The translations under genes and the position numbers were made by a program. A DNA stretch of 64,000 nt from Thioclava nitratireducens. GTDB lineage: Bacteria > Pseudomonadota > Alphaproteobacteria > Rhodobacterales > Rhodobacteraceae. Shown here piece after piece: positions 24,226 through 32,857 of this stretch. The first letter of the stretch is position 1. Every line of letters begins with the position of its first letter. The notes beneath the pieces are model-generated. The model did not search any database. It was given only the letters and a program-made list of their open reading frames with translations, and had not been told where the DNA came from. The stretch spans positions 1,648,501-1,712,500 of the forward strand of contig NZ_CP019437.1 in assembly GCF_001940525.2 (NCBI RefSeq), written 5' to 3'.

Positions 24226-25740
24226 ATGGGGCGCATCCAGAACAGCATCCGGCGTTTCGCCAGAGAGGAAGACGGGACGATCCTCGTCTTCTTCGGGATG
24301 AGCCTCGTTGTGCTGCTTGGGCTCGTCGCGCTGTCCTTCGATCTGGGGCGGCTCGGCAGCACCCGCTCGGAGCTGCAATCCTTCGCGGACTCGGTGGCCT
24401 TGGCGGCGGCAGGCGAACTTGACGGCAACAATGACGCGATCACGCGGGCCGATGCCGCGGCCCAACTCATCGTCGACAGCCAGACTTTCGCGACTGGCTC
24501 GCGGGTGCTTGGGGCCGCGAATGACGTGACCCTGACCTATCTCAGCGCGCTCCCGGCAAACGACAATGACGCGACAGACGCGGTCACCACCGATCCGACA
24601 AAAGCCGCCTTCGTCCGAGTTGACGTCAACGAACGCGAAGTTCAGGGGGTCGTCGCCGCGGCCTTCACGACGATGGGCGGCTATGACGCTTTCGACGGCT
24701 CGGCCTCGGCGCAGGCGGTGGCGGGGCTCGAAATCCTGGCCTGCGACGTCACACCCTTGATGTTCTGCGTCCCGCCCGGTTTCGACGCGGAGAAGGACAT
24801 CGGACAGATGATCCTGCTGCGCTCTGGCGGGGGCGGCGACGCGGCCTGGGGGCCTGGTGATTTCGGGTTTCTCGATCCGAAACGCGCCAAGGTCGACGAG
24901 GACGGGCCCTGCGCGAATAAATCCGGAGCCCAGCTCGACGCCTGCCTGCTCGGTGCGGTCAGCAAGATCACCCAATGCTTCAACCAGCGCGGCGTCGACC
25001 TCGAGCCGGGCCAGAAGGAAGGGCGCAACGCGGCGATCTTCAATGTGCGCTTCGACATGTACCAGTCGATCATGAACGGCCTCAGCAAGGATCCCAATTA
25101 CGCGCCCGCACCCAATGTCATCAAGGGGATCGTCGCCGCCAACCCGAGCGGGAAGGAAAACACCAGCAAGAACGCCTGCATCAAGGAGAACGAGGAGGTC
25201 TCGCCCGATACGGTCGGTCTGCCGCGTGACGATTGCTTCATGCCTGGCGCGGCTGAGCCATGCGGTCGCTTCGGTGATGGCGACTGGTCGCAGGGTCGCA
25301 TCACCTACATGCAGAAGAATTACGGCATCGACATCACGGCAGAGGGTGCGACGGATCCCTTCGCCGACGCTGTGACCCGTTACGATCTCTACCTTGCCGA
25401 GATCGCGGCGGCGAATGGCGGCGACATCCTTTCGGGACGCGCGGAGACGGGGCTGCCTAGCTGCGCGCCCGCTGCTGCCCCCAATGCCGACCGCCGCGTG
25501 CTGATCGTCGCGGGGATCGATTGCAGCGCCGAGACGGGCACCGTGATTAAGGGTGCGGCCTCGAACGTGCCGGTCAAGGAATTCGTCAAAGTCTTCCTGA
25601 CCGAGCCGGTGGGCGAGGACGGATCGAGCCCCCCGACGATGGATATCTGGGGCGAGGTTATCGGCTCTGCCAGCAATGGCGATCAAGAGGAACTGGGCAC
25701 GGGCGGCATGGTCCGCGACGTCGTCCAGCTTTACCGGTGA
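24226..25740 (+). CDS. TadG-like pilus assembly protein
   Basis: This 504-residue protein begins with the TadE/G-type membrane segment ('EEDGTILVFFGMSLVVLLGLVALSFDLGRLG' spans residues 15-45) and 'RSELQSFADSVALAAAGEL'. These are typical of the putative Flp pilus-assembly TadE/G-like domain. A large extracytoplasmic region follows with about a dozen cysteines, several in close pairs, which suggests disulfide bonds. It lacks the +5 Glu of processed pseudopilins. No von Willebrand A motif (DxSxS) is seen, unlike many TadG proteins. It lies 12 bases after cpaB and overlaps the next gene by 4 bases. Confidence 0.82.
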   Translation: MGRIQNSIRRFAREEDGTILVFFGMSLVVLLGLVALSFDLGRLGSTRSELQSFADSVALAAAGELDGNNDAITRADAAAQLIVDSQTFATGSRVLGAANDVTLTYLSALPANDNDATDAVTTDPTKAAFVRVDVNEREVQGVVAAAFTTMGGYDAFDGSASAQAVAGLEILACDVTPLMFCVPPGFDAEKDIGQMILLRSGGGGDAAWGPGDFGFLDPKRAKVDEDGPCANKSGAQLDACLLGAVSKITQCFNQRGVDLEPGQKEGRNAAIFNVRFDMYQSIMNGLSKDPNYAPAPNVIKGIVAANPSGKENTSKNACIKENEEVSPDTVGLPRDDCFMPGAAEPCGRFGDGDWSQGRITYMQKNYGIDITAEGATDPFADAVTRYDLYLAEIAAANGGDILSGRAETGLPSCAPAAAPNADRRVLIVAGIDCSAETGTVIKGAASNVPVKEFVKVFLTEPVGEDGSSPPTMDIWGEVIGSASNGDQEELGTGGMVRDVVQLYR

Positions 25741-26255
25741 GCGCGATGCGGTGGTTTCGTGCATATCGCCTCCGCAGCCCGCGCCGGATCTGGCGCGATG
25801 ATGAGGGTGCGCAGCTGGTGGAATTTGCGCTGGTGCTGCCGCTGATGCTGATCCTGTTTGCCGCGATCATAGAGAGCGGGCGGATGTTCCTCGCCTACCA
25901 GACGGTGATCGGCGGGGTGCGCGATGCGAGCCGCTACCTCGCCCGCATCACCCCGCGCAGCATCTGCGAAACCGGTGGCAGCGTCGACGGTCAGGCGGCG
26001 ACGCTCGCGAATATCGTCGGCAACGCGATCACCGGCGGTAGCGTTCTGGGCGGCGGCGTGACAGTCACCAGCGTCGAACCGAGCCTCGACTGCATCGCAG
26101 GAAGCTATCGCTTCGGCGATGCGCCAATCGTCGAAGTTGCGGCGAATGTCACGATCACTTTCCCCTTCGCCGGTCTCTTCACCCTCGTGACGCCCTCCAC
26201 GCTCGGCACCGTGACCACGGTCGTCGCCGACCAGAACCGGGTCTTCGGCTCATGA
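25737..26255 (+). CDS. TadE-like pseudopilin
   Basis: This 172-residue minor pseudopilin-type protein has a basic leader, then 'DDEGAQLVEFALVLPLMLI' (residues 21-39). The 'G/xxxxEF' pattern is the TadE processing site, so the prepilin peptidase should cut after the Gly. A small extracytoplasmic domain with two cysteines follows. A GTG start overlapping the previous stop by 4 bases is chosen by analogy with the next gene, which begins with the same MSA. The ATG nine bases on is the alternative. Confidence 0.85.
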   Translation: MSAMRWFRAYRLRSPRRIWRDDEGAQLVEFALVLPLMLILFAAIIESGRMFLAYQTVIGGVRDASRYLARITPRSICETGGSVDGQAATLANIVGNAITGGSVLGGGVTVTSVEPSLDCIAGSYRFGDAPIVEVAANVTITFPFAGLFTLVTPSTLGTVTTVVADQNRVFGS

Positions 26256-26902
26256 GCGCGCGTTTCGCATATCGGGCACATGGCTTCCGCCGCTTCCTGC
26301 GTGACGAAGAGGGCGCGACCCTTGTCGAGTTCACGCTGGTCTTCGGCCTCTACCTGCTGGTGTTCTTCGGGCTGCTAGATTTCGGTCGTCTGGCCTATCA
26401 CTACGTGAACATGCAGCGCGGGCTGCAGGTTGCGGCGCGGCTCGCCGCGGTGCGCCCGCCGGCCTGCGCCGGTGTGCCCGAGACGAATACGCGCGGCGTG
26501 ACGCCGAAGGACCAGGCGGAGCCCCAATTCGGCACCAATTGCAGCGCCGAGAGCTGGGTCTGCTCCGCACCAGCGACGGTAAGCTGCTCGGGCGCGATGA
26601 CGAATCCGACCGTGGCCGAGATCTGGCCGATCGTGGCCCCGGCGCTGCCCAATGGCTCGAGCGCGGCGAACCTGTCCTTCAGCTATTCCTACGATCCCGA
26701 ACTCGGGTTCCTCGGCGGGCCCTATGTGCCGATGGTCACGGTCGAATTGCAGAATGTGAACTTCGAATTCGCGACGCCGCTGGGCGCGCTGGTAGGGCTC
26801 GTGACGGGCACCGCCGATGAAAATCTTGATGCAGATATCGCCTTCCCGAGCATGAGTACGTCGATGCCGGGCGAGGATCTCGCGCAGGGCGCGGGTAGCT
26901 AA
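26252..26902 (+). CDS. TadE-like pseudopilin (second copy)
   Basis: This 216-residue protein has the same architecture as the preceding gene: a basic leader, 'DEEGATLVEFTLVFGLYLL' with the cleavable G and +5 Glu, one hydrophobic helix, then an extracytoplasmic domain with four cysteines in the first half. The gene starts at an ATGA overlap with its neighbour. TadE and TadF act as minor pseudopilins needed for Flp pilus formation, so this copy may take the TadF role. It is distinct enough from its neighbour not to be a recent duplicate. Confidence 0.85.
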   Translation: MSARFAYRAHGFRRFLRDEEGATLVEFTLVFGLYLLVFFGLLDFGRLAYHYVNMQRGLQVAARLAAVRPPACAGVPETNTRGVTPKDQAEPQFGTNCSAESWVCSAPATVSCSGAMTNPTVAEIWPIVAPALPNGSSAANLSFSYSYDPELGFLGGPYVPMVTVELQNVNFEFATPLGALVGLVTGTADENLDADIAFPSMSTSMPGEDLAQGAGS

Positions 26903-26920
26903 AGCAAGGGGAGAGATGAA

Positions 26921-27820
26921 ATGACTCGTAGAACCAATCCGATGGTCCTGGTGCCCGAGCCGAGCGCTCGCGACCTTGCCGCATCCGCCAAGCGCCGGCT
27001 GAGCTTTTCTGCCGAGACCGGGCGTATGGCGCAGACGGAGGCGCCCGACGATGAAGGCCAGGTGATCGCGGTTGCGCGCAGCCGTGGTGGCATCGGGGCG
27101 ACGATGCTGGCGGTGAACCTCGCGCATCAGCTCTCGGCGCAGGGCGCCAAGAAAGGGCAGGCGCCGCGCCGCGTCGGCTTGATTGACCTCGACCTGCAAT
27201 TCGGCATGGTCGCGGGGTTCCTGGACCTCGAGCCGAGTCCGGCGCTCTACGACATGGCGCGTAGCGGCGCGATGCCCGATGAGACCTTCCTCGACCAGTC
27301 GCTGCAATATTCGAAAGACGGGCTGGAAGTGCTCTGCGCTCCTGCCGCCTTTGCGCCGCTCGGCGCGCTCGGGGCCGATCAGGTGACCGAGCTGATCACG
27401 CTGATGCAGGCGCGCTGCGATTACGTCATCGTCGATCTGCCGCATGCGCTGATCGACTGGGTCTCGCCGGTGCTGGCGCGCGCCTCCTTGCTGTATCTGG
27501 TGACCGATCTCGCGGTGCCGTCGCTGCAGCAGGCACGCCGCCTGATCGACGCCTATCGCGAGGAAAACCTCGCGCTGGAGATCGAGGTGGTCGTGAACCA
27601 TCAAAGCCGTCCGCTGATGCGCTCACGGCTGCAGCAGGAAGCGGCGAAGGCGCTCGATCGCGACCTCAGCCACTGGCTTCCCGACGACCCGCGCGCCGCA
27701 CGGGAGGCCGCCGATCGCGGAGTGCCGCTGGCGCGGATCGGACGGCGCTCCGCCTTGTCGAAAGCGATCGCCGGTCTTGCGAAAGGGCGGCTCGCACAGA
27801 GCACGGCCCGGTCGAACTGA
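26921..27820 (+). CDS. cpaE: Pilus assembly ATPase-like protein CpaE/TadZ
   Basis: This 299-residue MinD/ParA-type protein places the Tad machine, often at a cell pole. The P-loop region reads 'ARSRGGIGATMLAVNLA' (residues 52-68): the lysines of a deviant Walker A are absent and Thr61 follows Ala, so nucleotide binding may be weakened, as in several TadZ proteins. 'VGLIDLDLQFGMVAGFLDLEP' and 'DYVIVDLPHALIDW' follow as switch and Walker B segments, here cited in part. There is no N-terminal receiver domain, unlike the longer Caulobacter CpaE. Confidence 0.9.
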   Translation: MTRRTNPMVLVPEPSARDLAASAKRRLSFSAETGRMAQTEAPDDEGQVIAVARSRGGIGATMLAVNLAHQLSAQGAKKGQAPRRVGLIDLDLQFGMVAGFLDLEPSPALYDMARSGAMPDETFLDQSLQYSKDGLEVLCAPAAFAPLGALGADQVTELITLMQARCDYVIVDLPHALIDWVSPVLARASLLYLVTDLAVPSLQQARRLIDAYREENLALEIEVVVNHQSRPLMRSRLQQEAAKALDRDLSHWLPDDPRAAREAADRGVPLARIGRRSALSKAIAGLAKGRLAQSTARSN

Positions 27821-27833
27821 GGGGGAACACGAG

Positions 27834-29264
27834 ATGTTTCGCAATTTCACGGATCGCGGGTCCAAACGTACCGAGACCGAGAAGGTGATCCCGCTCGGCA
27901 AACCCTTCGCGGGAAGTCCGCCGAAAGAGGCGCGCGAGATGGTCGCGCAAAAGAACCCGCCGAAACCGGCGGCGCCTTCGATCGACGAAGAAAGCCAGCG
28001 CCGCGCGCTGGAGTTGAAAAGCCGGTTGCACGATGCGCTTCTTGATCGGCTGAACCTGTCGATGCTCGACAAGGTCGTGCCTGAGGAACTCCGCCGCGAA
28101 GTGGCCGCACTGGTCAGCGAAGAACTGCGCGACGCGAAAACCCCGCTGCGCGCGGAGGAGTTCAAGACGCTGGTCGACGAGCTTCTCAACGAGGTGCTGG
28201 GCCTTGGCCCGCTCGAGCCGTTGCTGGCCGATCCCTCGATCAACGATATTCTCGTCAACGGCTGCAACCGCGTCTTCGTCGAACGTCACGGCGTGCTGGA
28301 GCGCACCGCGGTGCGCTTTCGCGACGAACGTCATCTGCTCCGGATCATCGACAAGATCGTCTCGCGGGTGGGCCGCCGGATCGACGAGAGCAACCCTTGG
28401 GTCGATGCGCGGCTCGATGACGGCAGCCGCGTAAACGCGATCATCCGGCCTTGCGCGATCGACGGGCCGAGCCTCTCGATCCGCAAGTTCTCGCGCCAGC
28501 CCTATACGCTGGAACGGCTCGTCGAGACCGGGATGATGACCGGGGCGGCGGCGCGGTTCCTGCAGGGGCTGGTCCATGCCCGCAAGAACATCCTGATCTC
28601 CGGCGGCACCGGCTCGGGCAAGACGACGCTGCTGAACGCGATCTCTGCCGCCATCGACCCGCGCACGCGGATCGTGACGATCGAGGATGCAGCGGAACTG
28701 CAGCTGCAGCAGGAGCACGTCGTGCGGCTGGAAACCCGGGCGCCAAATCCGAACGGGCAGGGCGCGGTGCTCCAGCGCGATCTGGTGAAGAACGCGCTCC
28801 GGATGCGGCCCGACCGGATCATCGTGGGCGAGGTGCGCGGCTCGGAAGCCTTCGACATGTTGCAGGCGATGAACACCGGCCATGACGGCTCGATGACCAC
28901 CGTCCACGCCAATTCCGCCCGTGATGCCCTGGGGCGGATCGAGCAGATGGTGACCATGATCGGCCTCGACATGCCGCTGACCGCGATCCGTTCGCAGATC
29001 GCCTCCGGACTCGACATCGTGGTGCAGATTGCGCGCCTCTCCGACGGCCGCCGCCGGGTGCTGTCAATCTCGGAAATCACCGGGCAGGAGGGCAATATCG
29101 TGATGATGCAGGACATCTTCACGTTCCGGAAGACCGGCACCACCGCAGATGGCGCGATCGAGGGCGAGTTCACCGCCACCGGCCTGCGCCCGCGCTGCCT
29201 CGAAGACCTGATCGCAGCGGGCGTCGCGATCGATCCGACTGATTTCAAGATGCGGGGGCACTGA
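27834..29264 (+). CDS. cpaF: Pilus secretion ATPase CpaF (TadA)
   Basis: This cytoplasmic hexameric ATPase of the type II/IV secretion family drives Flp pilus extension and, in Caulobacter, retraction. The 476-residue protein has a basic N-terminal region, an N-terminal domain around 100-200 ('NDILVNGCNRVFVERHG') and Walker A 'SGGTGSGKTTLLNAI' with Lys263. The Asp box 'RIVTIEDAAELQL', Walker B 'MRPDRIIVGEVRGSEA' and the His box 'TGHDGSMTTVHANS' follow. It starts after a GGGGGAA site 13 bases downstream of cpaE. Confidence 0.96.
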   Translation: MFRNFTDRGSKRTETEKVIPLGKPFAGSPPKEAREMVAQKNPPKPAAPSIDEESQRRALELKSRLHDALLDRLNLSMLDKVVPEELRREVAALVSEELRDAKTPLRAEEFKTLVDELLNEVLGLGPLEPLLADPSINDILVNGCNRVFVERHGVLERTAVRFRDERHLLRIIDKIVSRVGRRIDESNPWVDARLDDGSRVNAIIRPCAIDGPSLSIRKFSRQPYTLERLVETGMMTGAAARFLQGLVHARKNILISGGTGSGKTTLLNAISAAIDPRTRIVTIEDAAELQLQQEHVVRLETRAPNPNGQGAVLQRDLVKNALRMRPDRIIVGEVRGSEAFDMLQAMNTGHDGSMTTVHANSARDALGRIEQMVTMIGLDMPLTAIRSQIASGLDIVVQIARLSDGRRRVLSISEITGQEGNIVMMQDIFTFRKTGTTADGAIEGEFTATGLRPRCLEDLIAAGVAIDPTDFKMRGH

Positions 29265-29267
29265 GCC

Positions 29268-30239
29268 ATGTGGGAGATAATCGAAAAAGACCTTGCCGCC
29301 TATGTCGCCTATAGCGGCATCGCGCTTGGCGTGCTGCTGGCGCTGACCGGGGGGCTGCATCTGCTCAACCGGACGGAGACCAGCGGCGAGGCCAAGAGCC
29401 GCCGGATGAAGATGATCGCGAAGGGCCGCGACACCGAGGAGGTGCTTGCGCTGCTCAAGCCCGATCCGCGCAAAGGATGGATCGCGCGGCTCCCCAAGAG
29501 CTTCGACCTGCCGCGCCTGCTGCATCGTGCGGGCTTCCGGATCGGGCCGGACAAATTCCTGCTGCTCTGCGCCGCGCTTACGATCGGGAGTTTCGTACTC
29601 GCGCTTGCGCCGCTCGGCCCGTTGCGGGCGGCCCCGGCGGCACTGGTCATCGGGCTGGTGCTGCCTTTTCTGGTCCTGCGCTCGCGGGCGACGCAGCGGA
29701 TGAAGGTGCTGACCGGCCAACTTCCCGACGCGCTCGACATGCTGGCGCGCGGTCTGAAGATCGGCCATCCGCTGAACATGTCGATCGGCGCCGTGGCCGA
29801 GGAAATGCCGGACCCGATCGGCACCGAGTTCGGCATCATCTTCGATCAGGTCACCTACGGTGAAGATCTTCCTGACGCGGTGCTGGAATTCGCCGAGAGG
29901 GTGGGGCTGGAAGACGCCGATTATCTCGCCGCCAGCATCGGCATCCAGCATGGCACGGGCGGCGATCTCGCCCGCGTCCTCGAAGTGCTGGCGGCGACGA
30001 CGCGGGGCCGGATCTCGATGCGGCGCAAGATCCGCGCGATCTCGGCGGAGGGACGCGCCTCGGCGTGGTTCCTGACCGCTCTGCCCTTCATCATGTTCGG
30101 CTTCACCTCGCTGATTTCGCCCAATTACTATGGCGAGGTCGCCGATCAGCCGATGTTCCGCACGATGGCGATCATCGTCATCACGCTGATTGTCCTGAAT
30201 GCCGTGGTGCTGCGCCGCTTGGTGCAGTTCCGGATCTGA
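29268..30239 (+). CDS. tadB: Tad inner-membrane platform protein TadB
   Basis: This 323-residue protein of the T2SS F family forms, with TadC, the inner-membrane platform on which CpaF works. It has an N-terminal membrane helix (residues 12-30), a pair of helices near 95-135, the conserved cytoplasmic T2SSF domain ('LPDALDMLARGLKIGHPL', 'GDLARVLEVLAATTRGR') and two C-terminal helices. It begins 3 bases after cpaF and is followed by tadC after 16 bases, so the order matches other Tad loci. Confidence 0.93.
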   Translation: MWEIIEKDLAAYVAYSGIALGVLLALTGGLHLLNRTETSGEAKSRRMKMIAKGRDTEEVLALLKPDPRKGWIARLPKSFDLPRLLHRAGFRIGPDKFLLLCAALTIGSFVLALAPLGPLRAAPAALVIGLVLPFLVLRSRATQRMKVLTGQLPDALDMLARGLKIGHPLNMSIGAVAEEMPDPIGTEFGIIFDQVTYGEDLPDAVLEFAERVGLEDADYLAASIGIQHGTGGDLARVLEVLAATTRGRISMRRKIRAISAEGRASAWFLTALPFIMFGFTSLISPNYYGEVADQPMFRTMAIIVITLIVLNAVVLRRLVQFRI

Positions 30240-30255
30240 GCCGGGGAGAGAGACC

Positions 30256-31257
30256 ATGTTGATGACACGGATCGAGGATTTTGCGCTTCGGATGGGCATC
30301 GCGCCCGAAACGCTTCTGGCCGCCGGGATCGGCTTCGGCCTGCTGCTGCTGATCGTCGGGCTTCAGGCCGCCTTCCAGCGCGACCGCGCCGCCGAGCGCA
30401 TTGCGGCCATTGGCGGGCCGAAAACGGGGGGACGTGCCGAGCATGGCTATCTCAAGGCGCCGGAGGCCCGTCCGGGTCAGATCCTGAAGGCCTTCGTGCC
30501 CGCAGATCGCCAGACCCGCTCCAAGCTCGAACGCAAACTCGCGCAGGCCGGTCTGTCCGGGGCGAGCGCCTTGCGCCGCTTCACTCTGATCCGGATCGCG
30601 CTGGGGATCGGTCTGCCGGGGATTTTCATGGGGCTCCTGATCGCCGCGCGTAGCCCCGACATCGCGCTGCCGCTGGGGCTGGATGCCCGCCTCGGCAGCC
30701 TGAGCGGTATCGCGACCTACCAGATACTCACCGGCCTTGTCGCTAGCGGTTACCTGCTGCCGCTGATGTGGCTCAACGGCCGGATGCGTGAGCGGCGGTT
30801 GCGCATCGAGGAAAGCTTTCCGAACGCGCTCGACCTGATGCAAGTCGCCATCGAGAGCGGCATGGGGTTCGATGCGGCGATGACTCGCGTCGGCAACGAA
30901 CTGGCCGAGACCTCGCCGGAGATCTCCTTCGAGTTCCTCTCGGTGCAGCGACAGGTCCAGGCCGGTCGCGAGCGCGAGGCGGCCCTGCGGGACATGGCCG
31001 ACCGCACCGGGGTCGAGACCGTGCGCGCTTTCGCCAATGTCGCGAGCCAGTCGCTGCGCTTCGGGGCGTCCATGGCACAGGCCCTGACCACCTATGCCGC
31101 CGATCTGCGTGGCATCCGCGAGATGCGCGCGCAGGAAAAGGCCAATCGCCTGCCGGTGCAGATGTCCGGGGTTCTCGCTTCGCTGATGCTGCCGGCGCTG
31201 ATCCTGATCGCGGTCGGCCCCGTGGTGATTCGATATTTTATGAATTACGCCCAGTAA
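30256..31257 (+). CDS. tadC: Tad inner-membrane platform protein TadC
   Basis: This 333-residue paralogue of TadB carries the T2SSF domain ('FPNALDLMQVAIESGMGFDAA' region, residues about 190-210, and 'VETVRAFANVASQSLRFG'). Membrane helices lie near 15-35, 110-135, 155-175 and at the C-terminus ('LASLMLPALILIAVGPVVI'). The ATG at 30256 has a GGGGAGAGAG site in front; an in-frame upstream start inside tadB is not used. It is the last of the contiguous assembly genes. A 249-base A/T-rich gap follows. Confidence 0.93.
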   Translation: MLMTRIEDFALRMGIAPETLLAAGIGFGLLLLIVGLQAAFQRDRAAERIAAIGGPKTGGRAEHGYLKAPEARPGQILKAFVPADRQTRSKLERKLAQAGLSGASALRRFTLIRIALGIGLPGIFMGLLIAARSPDIALPLGLDARLGSLSGIATYQILTGLVASGYLLPLMWLNGRMRERRLRIEESFPNALDLMQVAIESGMGFDAAMTRVGNELAETSPEISFEFLSVQRQVQAGREREAALRDMADRTGVETVRAFANVASQSLRFGASMAQALTTYAADLRGIREMRAQEKANRLPVQMSGVLASLMLPALILIAVGPVVIRYFMNYAQ

Positions 31258-31369
31258 ATCGAATCGTTTCCAAATCGGCACTTTTCCCAAGGTATTGTTT
31301 ACGGGCAATTTTTACGGACGAAATATCGACCTAAATGCCGAAATTGCAACCTTTGGGTGTATCGGTTGC

Positions 31370-31399
31370 CTGTGGATACATTCCTGGGTTCTGTGGATA
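31370..31399 (+). promoter_or_regulatory. Direct repeats CTGTGGATA upstream of the LuxR-type gene
   Basis: Two exact copies of CTGTGGATA (31370-31378 and 31391-31399) lie 21 bases apart, that is two helical turns, in the A/T-rich gap after tadC. Nearby are a second pair, TTTACGG (31298 and 31311), and an inverted pair AAATGG/CCATTT (31406-31434). The layout suggests a regulated promoter for the following gene; the binding protein is unknown. Confidence 0.4.
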
Positions 31400-31506
31400 T
31401 AGTCCAAATGGCTAGCTTAGGAATTAACCCATTTAGGAGTTACGCTTAGAGATGGCCCACGCGCTGTCACGCTAAGAAAAGGGGCCACATATAATAGTTT
31501 CTGGGG

Positions 31507-32361
31507 ATGGTGGGGACCATGCGAGACTATGGAACAGCCGGGGCACCGCCCGGGCAGGAGCGCGCTATCGAAGCGGGCATGATTGGGGCCGTTGCACAGT
31601 GGTGTGAGTGTCTGCACGGGACGAACCCGCTCCGCATGGCATTGAGATATCTGACCGACAGTATCGGGGCCGAGGCCATCATATTGGCGCGCTATCCGCG
31701 AGATGCGGGCGCACCGGCGCGGGCGCTGGTTCATGACAGGGCGAGATCGGGTTGCCGGATCCCCTTGGAGCAAAGCTTCGCGGGCGATCTGCTGGGCGAT
31801 TACCTGGACAAGGCGAAGAAGGGCTCGACTTGGTATCGCTCGATGCAGGACGAGGACGTGCCGCCTGCGGTCGCCTCGGCGCTCGCCCGTCGCAACCTGA
31901 TCGAGATGGTGGTCATCCCGCTCGAGATCAGCGATCGCTGGGTCGATACGCTGGAGCTGCATTTCACCGAGAAGTTGCGCCAGTATCAGCAGGCTGTGCT
32001 GACGACGCTCGGCGATACGCTTAGCCGCACCTGGCACAACCGCGCGCGAGGCATGTTCACCGAGAGCTTGCTGAAATCGGCCGCCAAGCAGGCCGCGCCG
32101 CTCATCGGCTCGCCGATCCTGAGCGCGGATAACCCGGCACGCCTGAGCCGGTCGGAATATCGCGTCTGCCTGCTGCTGCGCCATGGCCAGTCGCCCGATC
32201 AGATGCTTGCGGAGCTGGGGATCAAGGAATCCACCCTGCGCACCCATCTAAGCAATCTCTATTCCAAGACCGGCGCGCGCAACTTGGCGGAATTGACCTT
32301 CCAGCTTGTCTCCGGACTGCCGTTCGAGCTCGGCGGCGCGAAATCCGGACGGGTCGCATGA
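31507..32361 (+). CDS. LuxR-type transcriptional regulator of the tad locus
   Basis: This 284-residue protein has a C-terminal LuxR/GerE helix-turn-helix (residues about 215-275: 'LSRSEYRVCLLLRHGQSPDQ' then 'IKESTLRTHLSNLYSKTGA'). The N-terminal 200-residue domain has no recognisable autoinducer-binding motif and no receiver Asp pattern. It sits between tadC and the prepilin peptidase gene and overlaps the latter by 4 bases (ATGA), so it is probably a local regulator of pilus genes. A second ATG four codons in is an alternative start. The signal it senses is unknown. Confidence 0.82.
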   Translation: MVGTMRDYGTAGAPPGQERAIEAGMIGAVAQWCECLHGTNPLRMALRYLTDSIGAEAIILARYPRDAGAPARALVHDRARSGCRIPLEQSFAGDLLGDYLDKAKKGSTWYRSMQDEDVPPAVASALARRNLIEMVVIPLEISDRWVDTLELHFTEKLRQYQQAVLTTLGDTLSRTWHNRARGMFTESLLKSAAKQAAPLIGSPILSADNPARLSRSEYRVCLLLRHGQSPDQMLAELGIKESTLRTHLSNLYSKTGARNLAELTFQLVSGLPFELGGAKSGRVA

Positions 32362-32837
32362 CTGCGCAACTCCTGCCGCTGGCGGCGCTGGCCCCGGTGT
32401 TGATCTGGGTTGCGCTCAGCGATCTGCGCGAGATGCGCATCCCGAACAGGATCGTGCTCATTACGCTGGGCTTCTTTGCGCTCTGCGCGCCGTTCCTGGC
32501 TCTGCACGAGCTGAGCCTGCGGCTGGCCGCGGCAGCGATCACTTTCGCGGTTGGCTACGTCTTCTTCGTGCTGCGCGCCTTCGGAGGCGGGGACGTGAAA
32601 TTCCTCGCGGCCCTGATGCTGTTCGTGCCCTCTGCGGCGATGGGGGAGTTTTTGATCGCCTTTTCCGTCGCGCTTTTCGCAGGCTCGGCGCTAACGATGG
32701 GGCTGCAAAGCGCGCCAGTTGCGGCGCGCCTCGGGCCTCGCTTGGGTTGGAAGAGCTGTTACGCACGGGGAAAGCTCCCGATGGGCGTCTCGATCGCGCT
32801 TGCCGGTCTGGCTTTGCCTTATCTGGTCGGCGGGTAG
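32358..32837 (+). CDS. cpaA: Prepilin peptidase TadV/CpaA (A24 family)
   Basis: This membrane aspartyl protease cleaves Flp prepilin and the TadE/TadF pseudopilins. The 159-residue protein has about five membrane helices and both catalytic aspartates in their family contexts: Asp22 in 'SDLREMRIPN' and Asp79 in the GxGD-type 'FGGGDVKFLAA'. It lacks the N-terminal methylase domain of PilD, as usual for Tad peptidases. It is coupled to the LuxR-type gene by a 4-base overlap, and the next gene begins 20 bases later. Confidence 0.92.
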   Translation: MTAQLLPLAALAPVLIWVALSDLREMRIPNRIVLITLGFFALCAPFLALHELSLRLAAAAITFAVGYVFFVLRAFGGGDVKFLAALMLFVPSAAMGEFLIAFSVALFAGSALTMGLQSAPVAARLGPRLGWKSCYARGKLPMGVSIALAGLALPYLVGG

Positions 32838-32857
32838 GCCCCGCCAAGGGAGGACCT

